The notes beneath the pieces were generated by a model that made no database searches, was not told where the DNA came from, and saw only the letters and a program-made list of their open reading frames with translations. Of a stretch of DNA of 11,921 nt, positions 1 to 7,482 are shown piece after piece. Source of the DNA: Caldilineae bacterium (GTDB lineage Bacteria > Chloroflexota > Anaerolineae > J102); contig DUEF01000394.1 of NCBI GenBank assembly GCA_011176555.1, forward strand, positions 1-11,921. Direction: 5' to 3'. Position 1 is the first letter of the stretch, and each line of letters starts with the position of its first letter. The translations under genes were made by a program, and so were the position numbers.

Positions 1-2063
<2,063 letters not shown>

Positions 2064-2066
2064 GGG

Positions 2067-2087
2067 GGATTGCGGATTGAGGATTGG
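2067..2087. repeat. Degenerate heptanucleotide array in the uvrB leader
   Basis: Three consecutive 7-bp units on the plus strand, GGATTGC, GGATTGA and GGATTGG, followed by a weaker TGAATGA, end three bases before the uvrB start codon. They occupy the place where a ribosome binding site would be expected. The 10-mer GGATTGCGGA found here also occurs at 7357-7366 in the uppP leader. Confidence 0.7.
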
Positions 2088-2098
2088 TGAATGAAGCT

Positions 2099-2112
2099 AG
2101 AACATAAGTTCG
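2099..2112 (-). promoter_or_regulatory. LexA (SOS) operator of uvrB
   Basis: On the minus strand the sequence reads CGAACTTATGTTCT, a perfect GAAC-N4-GTTC palindrome (2100-2111). This matches the core of the Gram-positive type SOS box CGAAC-N4-GTTCG with one outer mismatch. It lies 5 bp downstream of the uvrB -10 element, across the expected transcription start, which is where a repressor would block initiation. uvrB is a classic SOS gene. The LexA specificity of this organism is not known from the window. Confidence 0.8.
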
Positions 2113-2116
2113 TCTA

Positions 2117-2145
2117 ATTATACATGTTTTTGCGGCTTCTGTCCA
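2117..2145 (-). promoter_or_regulatory. Sigma70-type promoter of uvrB
   Basis: Minus strand: TGGACA (2145-2140), a 17-bp spacer, and a perfect TATAAT (2122-2117). Transcription would start near 2110, inside the LexA-type operator, giving a leader of about 45 nt. Confidence 0.8.
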
Positions 2146-2159
2146 GAGCGTTTTACCAA

Positions 2160-2224
2160 GATCTCCGGGAGGTGGGCGCAGAATATGCGTTGGAAACAAG
2201 CTGCATTCCCACCTCCCGAAGGTC
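2160..2224. repeat. Hairpin element, core CGGGAGGTGGG, between the uvrB and lipoprotein promoters
   Basis: Arms CGGGAGGTGGG (2166-2176) and CCCACCTCCCG (2208-2218) pair perfectly over 11 bp. The pairing extends outward to 2160/2224 with one mismatch and one wobble. The 31-base loop contains a small inner stem, CGCA-gaata-TGCG (2177-2189). It lies between two divergent promoters and shares its core with the hairpin at 2775-2839. There is no T-tract, so a classical intrinsic terminator is unlikely. Confidence 0.75.
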
Positions 2225-2241
2225 GTCAAGCCGATGGTTGT

Positions 2242-2271
2242 TTGACACACTCCGACCCGTCCGCCTATACT
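2242..2271 (+). promoter_or_regulatory. Sigma70-type promoter of the lipoprotein gene (leaderless)
   Basis: TTGACA (2242-2247), an 18-bp spacer, and TATACT (2266-2271). Only six bases separate the -10 hexamer from the ATG at 2278, so transcription should begin at or next to the A of the start codon. No Shine-Dalgarno could fit. This supports the ATG at 2278 over upstream in-frame starts. Confidence 0.8.
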
Positions 2272-2277
2272 CGGACT

Positions 2278-2745
2278 ATGAGCGTCCTCCGACTATCGGG
2301 CGACCGCAAGGGTGCGTCCCTACTGCTGCTCGTCCTCATCTCTATCTTTCTCGCAGCCTGCACGATAACGGTGTCGCCTACCGCCACGCCGCCTGTGTTG
2401 GAGGGCGTCATCACTGGCGCACTGAGCTATCCTTCCGATCAGATTCCACCGCAACAGGTGGTCGCTACCAACCTGGATTCGGGCGAATCCTACACCGTGG
2501 ACACTGCACTCGACCAGGCGACTTATTCCCTACCGGTTCCACCTGGTTCCTACCACGTCATCGCCTATGTCCTGTCTGGCGAATCAGATTATGGTGGCGG
2601 CTACACCGAGTTCGTGCTTTGCGGCCTGCGTGCGGATTGCCCCAGCCACGACCTCGTGCCCGTGATCGTTGGCCCCGGGGAAACCGTCACCGGTATCGAT
2701 CTGACAGACTGGTACGCGCCTCCGGGCAGCTTTCCGTCTCGTTAA
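2278..2745 (+). CDS. Small secreted lipoprotein with a predicted beta-sandwich domain
   Basis: 155 residues. The N-terminus has a basic stretch (R5, R10, K11), a hydrophobic core at 13-24 and a lipobox L25-A26-A27-C28, so the mature protein should be lipidated at Cys28 and anchored outside the cytoplasmic membrane. The mature part starts with a short Thr/Pro-rich linker and continues as alternating strands (ITGALSYPSDQIPP, YTVDT, PPGSYHVIAYV) resembling a carboxypeptidase-regulatory or prealbumin-like beta-sandwich. Two cysteines, C115 and C121, could form a disulfide. The ending DWYAPPGSFPSR is a tail I recall from other bacterial lipoproteins of this type, with no assigned function. The start was chosen by the lipobox and the promoter; the longest frame begins at 2185 but runs through a hairpin and the promoter. 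The ligand or partner is unknown. The gene is probably its own transcription unit. Confidence 0.85.
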   Translation: MSVLRLSGDRKGASLLLLVLISIFLAACTITVSPTATPPVLEGVITGALSYPSDQIPPQQVVATNLDSGESYTVDTALDQATYSLPVPPGSYHVIAYVLSGESDYGGGYTEFVLCGLRADCPSHDLVPVIVGPGETVTGIDLTDWYAPPGSFPSR

Positions 2746-2774
2746 GTAACCGTCTAAGAATAACTTCCTGATTC

Positions 2775-2839
2775 AACCTCCGGGAGGTGGCCAACACCAC
2801 TTCGTTTGTCGGGACCTTAGCGGCCACCTCCCGGAGGTT
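2775..2839. repeat. Perfect 18-bp stem hairpin between the lipoprotein gene and the next gene
   Basis: Left arm AACCTCCGGGAGGTGGCC (2775-2792) and right arm GGCCACCTCCCGGAGGTT (2822-2839) are exact reverse complements separated by 29 bases. It begins 29 bp after the lipoprotein stop and shares the CGGGAGGTGG core with 2160-2224. It could slow or end transcription of the lipoprotein gene but lacks a downstream T-run. A GTG inside the left arm (2787) opens a spurious upstream extension of the next gene. Confidence 0.85.
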
Positions 2840-2897
2840 ATTTCTGGACGACTACCAAGGACGACGGTTTCAAATCACTACCACTTTGTTTTCTATC

Positions 2898-4619
2898 ATG
2901 GATCGAACCATTCCCGCCTCAGGCAACGAAGAAATCCAACTGTACGTACGCACGTACTACTCGCTCTTGCGCAGTAGCCGCGCCGTGCCTATCAAGACAC
3001 TGGAAGAAGCGCACAAGGGCATGCACTCGGCCCTGCATGTGAGAGCGGACGCGCCCGAGCCGGACATGGCCGCCTTCATCTATGCCGTTTTGCGCCTTCC
3101 TCAATGTTTCAACCAGGTGACTCTGGTGGTGATGGGCCAGTCTGCGCAGGTCTTCGCCAGACATGGCTACACCGATCTGGACTCGTGGCAAGAGGTCAGC
3201 GCACCGGGGCGACGCCGTCGCAGTTTTTACGATGGGGATAAGACCCTGGCCGTGTACATCGCCAGCCGCTCGGACATCGACGATCTGATTCCCATGCTTA
3301 CTGCCTACCAGATCGAGCGCCGCAAACTCCGACGCATTCTCAATCGTCCCGCCATCGTCGCTTTACTCGAACAGATGGCTTGCACCGAGCAGGCGCACGC
3401 CCAGGTTTGGTGTGCAAAACTGGCGAAAGAGACGGGCGTCGCCGCGGACGATTGGGAGCGGCTGCACAACATCTGGCGGGAGCAGATGCCAGAGAAGCTG
3501 CTCGACATTGCTCACAACAAGCAGGAAATCGCTATCCGTTCGCTATCCGGTTCCCTGGCCGATTACAAACGGGCCACGCGTCACTGGTGGCTGAACGTCG
3601 AACGCTCGGCCCCGGATATCGACTTTGAGACCCGGCCGGTGTACTTCGTCTCCAGCAACATCCACAGCCTGGCCAATCTGCTCAGCGGCTACCCGCTCAT
3701 CCGTGAGGACGACCTGCACGCCCTGATCCACGCCTCTGGCTCCGAGGATTTGCAGCGTGAATACCACGATATTTTGGAGCAGAACGTGCCCAGCAGTCGC
3801 GAGAATTTTTTGTATTACGCCTGGAAGAAATACGAAAGCATCCATTCCGAGGCGGAGGCCGAGCGCATCGCCCACGAGCGCAGCGTTGGCATCCTGCGGG
3901 TTCCCAGCGAGCAGAACGCCTTCGATATCGAGGTGCAAGTGGTGGCGGTGCGAGATCTGCAGCCGCAGTATCTGGACGCGCGTTTGCGCCTGCCCGGCAT
4001 CGAGCATCTGGCCAAAAGCGAAGCTTTGATCGTCAATGTCGATTACCCCCTGGGCATGGCGGCCTACCAGGTTTTGACCGAGATCGCGCGCAACATCGCC
4101 GAAATCCGGGGCGTGTTTATCATGGGCAAGGCCGCCACGCTCAATGGCCGCATCGGCGATGTGATGATCCCCGGCGTCGTGCATGACGAGCAATCCCTCA
4201 ACACCTACCTGTTCGATAATTGCTTCAGCGCCGACGAGGTGGCCCCCTACCTGGTCTACGGCGCGGTGCTTGACAACCAAAAAGCGATCACCGTGCCCGG
4301 CACTTTTCTGCAAAATGAGGGCTACATGTCGGTTTTCCACACCGAGGGTTACACCGACATGGAGATGGAGGCGGGGCCGTATCTCAGCAGCATCTACGAA
4401 ATGGTGCGGCCCAAGCGTTATCCCTACAACGAGTTGGTCGATCTGCATGGCGCACCCTTCCCGGTCGGCATCCTCCACTACGCCTCCGATACGCCGTTCA
4501 GCAAGGGCAAGAACCTGGGCAGCCGCAATCTTTCCTACTTTGGCATGGATCCGACCTATGCCACCATGATCGCCATCTTGCGCGAGTTGCTGGGCGAGGA
4601 GATCAGGCGGTCGAGCTAG
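2898..4619 (+). CDS. Uncharacterised 573-aa protein, possibly DUF6909; C-terminal nucleoside phosphorylase-like domain
   Basis: Function unknown. The N-terminal half (about 1-200) is mostly helical with two distinctive motifs, APGRRRRSFYDG at 102-113 and SDIDDLIP at 125-132. A middle region (about 200-340) is helical and rich in charged and aromatic residues. The C-terminal part (about 360-570) resembles the nucleoside phosphorylase fold: GKAATLNGRIGDVMIP at 410-425 looks like the Gly-rich strand ending in GD-V-IP, MEMEAG at 488-493 is like the ribose-binding Met-Glu segment, and ASDTPFSKGK has Asp531 where the family has its catalytic Asp. The whole resembles proteins I remember as DUF6909, which I could not check. 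No signal peptide or membrane helix, so cytoplasmic. ATG 2898 is preferred because the longer frame starts at a GTG (2787) inside a perfect hairpin. No clear Shine-Dalgarno or promoter was found. Convergent with pgi. Confidence 0.8.
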   Translation: MDRTIPASGNEEIQLYVRTYYSLLRSSRAVPIKTLEEAHKGMHSALHVRADAPEPDMAAFIYAVLRLPQCFNQVTLVVMGQSAQVFARHGYTDLDSWQEVSAPGRRRRSFYDGDKTLAVYIASRSDIDDLIPMLTAYQIERRKLRRILNRPAIVALLEQMACTEQAHAQVWCAKLAKETGVAADDWERLHNIWREQMPEKLLDIAHNKQEIAIRSLSGSLADYKRATRHWWLNVERSAPDIDFETRPVYFVSSNIHSLANLLSGYPLIREDDLHALIHASGSEDLQREYHDILEQNVPSSRENFLYYAWKKYESIHSEAEAERIAHERSVGILRVPSEQNAFDIEVQVVAVRDLQPQYLDARLRLPGIEHLAKSEALIVNVDYPLGMAAYQVLTEIARNIAEIRGVFIMGKAATLNGRIGDVMIPGVVHDEQSLNTYLFDNCFSADEVAPYLVYGAVLDNQKAITVPGTFLQNEGYMSVFHTEGYTDMEMEAGPYLSSIYEMVRPKRYPYNELVDLHGAPFPVGILHYASDTPFSKGKNLGSRNLSYFGMDPTYATMIAILRELLGEEIRRSS

Positions 4620-4627
4620 CCCAGCAC

Positions 4628-4715
4628 GTCATTTCGACGACTGCAAGGAGGAGAAATCCCCTTGATGAACCGCGTGTGCGTTTGACAGGGGATGTCTCGC
4701 TTCACTCGACATGAC
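4628..4715. repeat. Imperfect inverted repeat at the convergent gene junction
   Basis: GTCATTTCGA (4628-4637) pairs with TCGACATGAC (4706-4715) with one mismatch, and ATCCCCT (4656-4662) pairs perfectly with AGGGGAT (4687-4693). The purine-rich and pyrimidine-rich stretches between them pair only partly. It lies between two genes transcribed toward each other and may act as a bidirectional terminator or is a REP-like repeat. Elements beginning GTCATTTCGA with a GGAGAAAT stretch are, from memory, scattered in many bacterial genomes. This and the tandem duplication are all I see in 4620-4794. Confidence 0.6.
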
Positions 4716-4806
4716 GGTTGATTAGCGCAGGGCCTTGATGAACCGTGTGTGCGTTTGTCAGGGGATGTCTCGCTTCACTCGACATGACGGTTGATTAGCG
4801 CAGGGC
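4661..4806. repeat. 73-bp tandem duplication including the 3' end of pgi
   Basis: Copy 1 (4661-4733) and copy 2 (4734-4806) are head-to-tail and differ at 2 of 73 positions (C/T at 4673/4746 and A/T at 4685/4758). Copy 2 contains the real pgi stop and the codons for its last four residues, ALR plus part of Lys. Copy 1 carries a duplicated remnant of that end (reading IKALR then stop on the minus strand). Each copy also holds the right arm of the inverted repeat at 4628-4715, so the left arm could pair with either copy. Confidence 0.95.
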
Positions 4807-6435
4807 CTTAAAATAATTGATCAGCCCGTTGGTGGAGGCGTCGTGGCTGTGCACCGGCTCGTCGTCCTCCAGTTCGGGCAGGATCGCTTTGGCCAACTGT
4901 TTGCCCAGTTCGACCCCCATCTGGTCGAAGGAGTTGATGTGCCAGATCACGCCCTGGGTGAAGATCTTGTGCTCGTACAGGGCGATGAGCGCACCCAGGG
5001 TTTCGGGCGTGAGTTTGCGGAAGAGGATGGCGTTGGTGGGGCGATTGCCGGGGAAGGTCTTGGCCGCGGCCAGCAGGTCGAGTTGTGCGCCGGACACGCC
5101 CTGAGCGAGCAGTTCCGCCCGCGCCTCAGCCGTGGTCTTGCCTCGCATCAACGCTTCGGTCTGGGCCAGGAAATTGGAGATGAGGATGGCGTGATGCTCG
5201 CCGGTGGGGTTCTGCGAGCGGGCCGGGGCCAGAAAATCGGCGGGGATCAGCTTGGTGCCCTGGTGGATGAGCTGGTAAAAGGCGTGCTGGCCGTTCGTGC
5301 CCGGTTCACCCCAGATGATGGGGCCAGTGCTGTAATCCACCGGTCGCCCGGCCTTGTCCACGCCCTTGCCGTTGCTCTCCATGTCGCCCTGCTGGAAATA
5401 GGCGGGGAAACGGCTGAGGTATTCGTCGTAAGGCAGGATGGCGTGGCTCTGTGCGCCGAAGAAGTTGTTGTACCACACGCCCAGCAGCGCCATCGTCACG
5501 GGGATGTTGCGCTCGAAAGGCGTGGCGCGGAAGTGCTCATCCACCTTGTGCGCGCCGGCCAGCAGCGCCTCGAAGTTGTCCATGCCAATGGCGATGACGA
5601 TGGACAGGCCGATGGCCGACCACAGCGAATAGCGGCCCCCCACCCAATCCCAGAACTCGAACATGTTCTCAGGATCGATGCCGAATGCGGTCACTTTTTC
5701 CCTGTTGGTGGACATAGCCACGAAATGCTCGGCGATGTGCGTTTCATCCCCCGCCGCGGCCAGGAACCAGTCCCGGGCCGTGTGCGCGTTCGTCATCGTC
5801 TCCTGCGTGGTGAAGGTCTTGGAAGCGATCAGGAAAAGCGTGGTTTCGGGCTCGACAGCCTTCAGGGTTTCACTGATGTCCGTGCCATCCACGTTGGAGA
5901 CGAAGTGAAAGCGGAGGTCGGGGTGCACGTAAGGCGTCAGGGCGAGCGTCACCATTTTCGGGCCCAGATCGGAGCCGCCGATGCCGATATTGACCACATC
6001 GGTGATGCGTTTGCCCGTGTAGCCCCGCCATTCACCAGACCGCACAGCCTCGCTGAACCCGGCCATCTTCGCCAGCACCCGGTTCACCTCAGGCATCACA
6101 TCCTCGCCATCGACGAAAATGGGGCGGTTCGAGCGATTGCGCAGGGCCACGTGCAACACCGCCCGGTTTTCGGTCGTGTTGATCTTTTCGCCGCTGAACA
6201 TCGCCTCGATCATCTCAGACAAACCCGCTTGACGGGCCAGATCGATGAGCAGTCGCATCGTCTCGGCGGTGATGCGGTTCTTGGAATAGTCGAAAAGGAT
6301 GTCGTCCAAACGCAGCGCGAAGCGCTGGAAACGTTCCGGGTCATCAGCGAACAGCTCCTGCATGTGGATGGAAGCGATGTCCTGATGATGCGCTTGCAGC
6401 GCTCGCCAGGCGGGGGATTGGGTTAGTGCGGACAT
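4795..6435 (-). CDS. pgi: Glucose-6-phosphate isomerase
   Basis: Interconverts glucose 6-phosphate and fructose 6-phosphate in the cytoplasm, for glycolysis and gluconeogenesis. It has 546 residues, against 549 in E. coli. Both family signatures are present: FWDWVGGRYSLWSAIG and GVIWHINSFDQMGVELGK. Catalytic residues by comparison with the rabbit and E. coli enzymes are Glu353 (in MESNGK), His384 (in GTNGQHAF) and Lys512 (in GVELGK); the phosphate-binding NIGIGGSDLG is also intact. The ATG at 6435 was chosen because AAAGGAG lies 8 bases upstream and MSALTQSPAWRAL matches the usual N-terminus; the open frame continues 20 codons upstream through heptad repeats to 6495. It lies 102 bp downstream of uppP on the same strand and may be co-transcribed. 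Its 3' end is part of a 73-bp tandem duplication, which leaves this copy of the gene intact. Confidence 0.97.
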   Translation of the reverse strand: MSALTQSPAWRALQAHHQDIASIHMQELFADDPERFQRFALRLDDILFDYSKNRITAETMRLLIDLARQAGLSEMIEAMFSGEKINTTENRAVLHVALRNRSNRPIFVDGEDVMPEVNRVLAKMAGFSEAVRSGEWRGYTGKRITDVVNIGIGGSDLGPKMVTLALTPYVHPDLRFHFVSNVDGTDISETLKAVEPETTLFLIASKTFTTQETMTNAHTARDWFLAAAGDETHIAEHFVAMSTNREKVTAFGIDPENMFEFWDWVGGRYSLWSAIGLSIVIAIGMDNFEALLAGAHKVDEHFRATPFERNIPVTMALLGVWYNNFFGAQSHAILPYDEYLSRFPAYFQQGDMESNGKGVDKAGRPVDYSTGPIIWGEPGTNGQHAFYQLIHQGTKLIPADFLAPARSQNPTGEHHAILISNFLAQTEALMRGKTTAEARAELLAQGVSGAQLDLLAAAKTFPGNRPTNAILFRKLTPETLGALIALYEHKIFTQGVIWHINSFDQMGVELGKQLAKAILPELEDDEPVHSHDASTNGLINYFKALR

Positions 6436-6443
6436 GGGAAAGG

Positions 6444-6450
6444 CTCCTTT
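6444..6450 (-). promoter_or_regulatory. Shine-Dalgarno of pgi
   Basis: AAAGGAG on the minus strand, with 8 bases between it and the ATG at 6435. It is the only strong, well-spaced ribosome binding site I found in the window, and it fixes the pgi start 20 codons inside the longest frame. Confidence 0.85.
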
Positions 6451-6509
6451 ACGTGTTGCGTATTCCGTTGGATCGGCATCAAGAGAACGGAACACGGAAC
6501 ACGCAATAC
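6451..6509. repeat. Inverted pair of heptad arrays forming a hairpin before the pgi Shine-Dalgarno
   Basis: Plus strand left block in 7-bp steps: ACGTGTT, GCGTATT, CCGTTGG (6451-6471). Right block: AGAGAAC, GGAACAC, GGAACAC, GCAATAC (6482-6509). The blocks are inverted copies of the same words and can fold in the pgi mRNA into a stem of about 16 bp with one mismatch and one wobble, with one extra heptad on one arm. The stem ends directly against the Shine-Dalgarno. The remaining uppP-pgi spacer (6510-6537) holds only a weak GC-rich stem-loop at 6519-6536. Confidence 0.7.
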
Positions 6510-6537
6510 GTCACTTTTTGGTTGCGGCTTCGCCACC

Positions 6538-7347
6538 CTACGAGATCACGACGTATCGAATCAACGACAGCGCCGCCACGATCCAGACCCAGATGGCGAA
6601 AATGTACAGCGAATGGCTTTGCAGGTAGCGCAGCAGCCAGCGGATGCACAGGAAACCGGCGATGGCGGACGCCAGGAATCCCGCCAGGAGGGTGATGGGC
6701 GCGATGCCGGTCACGCCCACGTCCGCCAGATCCTTCAATTTGAACAGACCGGCGCCAAAGATGATGGGCGTGCCCAGCAGGAAGGAGAAACGGGCGGCGG
6801 ATGGCCGATCCAGGCCCCGCACCAGCCCCGCGGCGATGGTGCTGCCGCTGCGACTGATGCCCGGCGCGATGGCCAGAGCCTGAGCGAAGCCGATGAACAG
6901 CGCATCCACCAGCTTGATGTTGGTGATGGAGCCGCCCGTGCGATGCCAGCGCTCGGCGAACACGAGGATGAACCCGGTGAGGATCATGAAAAACGTGGCC
7001 GCGGCGGGACTGTGGAACAATGACTCGAAGAAATCATCGAACAGGTAGCCGATGACGGCGGCGGGGAGGGAGCCGATGATGATGAGCAGGAGCAGGCGAT
7101 CTTTGCCGTCTGTAGCCCGGCCCCTGATCCTGTTCACGACCGCCAGGAGCATCTCCCACCAGTCGCGCCAGAAGTAGATGACGACCGCCAGGAGCGTGCC
7201 CCAATGCAGGAGCGTGTCGAAGGCGAGGCCGGGGTTCTCCCAGCCCAGCCACCAGGGAACCAGCACCAGATGGCCGGATGAGCTGACAGGCAGGAATTCG
7301 GTCAGGCCCTGGACGATGCCGAGGATGATTGCTTGGATGGTTGACAT
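6538..7347 (-). CDS. uppP: Undecaprenyl-diphosphatase (UppP/BacA family)
   Basis: An integral membrane phosphatase that removes a phosphate from undecaprenyl diphosphate, returning the lipid carrier for peptidoglycan and other envelope polymers; the family can confer bacitracin resistance. It has 269 residues, the usual length, with about seven to eight hydrophobic segments. The family motifs are present: Q13-G-L-T-E17-F-L-P-V-S-S-S-G-H26 near the N-terminus and PGISRSGST starting at P162, with the conserved Arg166. The ATG at 7347 gives the standard N-terminus MSTIQAIILGIVQGLTEF. No Shine-Dalgarno is visible; the 35 bases upstream are five degenerate heptads. It sits between tgt (120 bp upstream) and pgi on the same strand. 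The functional link to those two is not obvious; the link to the D-Ala-D-Ala carboxypeptidase encoded divergently is cell-wall synthesis. Confidence 0.96.
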   Translation of the reverse strand: MSTIQAIILGIVQGLTEFLPVSSSGHLVLVPWWLGWENPGLAFDTLLHWGTLLAVVIYFWRDWWEMLLAVVNRIRGRATDGKDRLLLLIIIGSLPAAVIGYLFDDFFESLFHSPAAATFFMILTGFILVFAERWHRTGGSITNIKLVDALFIGFAQALAIAPGISRSGSTIAAGLVRGLDRPSAARFSFLLGTPIIFGAGLFKLKDLADVGVTGIAPITLLAGFLASAIAGFLCIRWLLRYLQSHSLYIFAIWVWIVAALSLIRYVVIS

Positions 7348-7348
7348 A

Positions 7349-7482
7349 TCAATTTCGGATTGCGGAATGCGAATTTCGGATTTGGTCGATCAGTCGTGCG
7401 GTGAATCAGTCAATCGGTCATGCGGTCGTGCGGTCGATAAGTCGATCGGTCGGATACGCACCACGCATCACGCACCACGTCC
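7349..7482. repeat. Compound 7-bp/8-bp/7-bp repeat array filling the tgt-uppP gap
   Basis: Three blocks on the plus strand. Block 1 (7349-7383) has 7-bp steps: TCAATTT, CGGATTG, CGGAATG, CGAATTT, CGGATTT. Block 2 (7391-7454) has eight 8-bp units around CGGTCGAT: CAGTCGTG, CGGTGAAT, CAGTCAAT, CGGTCATG, CGGTCGTG, CGGTCGAT, AAGTCGAT, CGGTCGGA. Block 3 (7455-7482) returns to 7-bp steps: TACGCAC, CACGCAT, CACGCAC, CACGTCC. Block 3 contains the tgt stop codon and last codons; block 1 ends next to the uppP start codon. Confidence 0.8.

Noticed and set aside
2124..2771. 215-codon plus-strand frame overlapping the lipoprotein gene
   Set aside because: It runs through the uvrB promoter region and the first hairpin, has an Arg-rich composition and no signal peptide; the overlapping frame has a promoter and lipobox.
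3543..4478. 311-codon minus-strand frame inside the 573-aa gene
   Set aside because: The plus-strand frame has coherent motifs and an intact length; the minus frame is His/Asp/Gly-rich and low in complexity.
4661..4806. Insertion sequence ends or attachment site
   Set aside because: The repeat is a plain head-to-tail duplication with no transposase, integrase or tRNA nearby.
4843..6426. 527-codon open frame on the plus strand opposite pgi
   Set aside because: It is antisense to a fully conserved pgi; its translation is Gly/Val/His/Glu-rich without any domain, typical of a GC-rich shadow frame.
6519..6536. Possible intrinsic terminator after uppP
   Set aside because: The stem is about 7 bp with a mismatch, and on the minus strand it is followed by A residues rather than a T-tract.
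7391..7454. Possible CRISPR array
   Set aside because: The unit is only 8 bp with no spacers; it is a simple degenerate tandem array.
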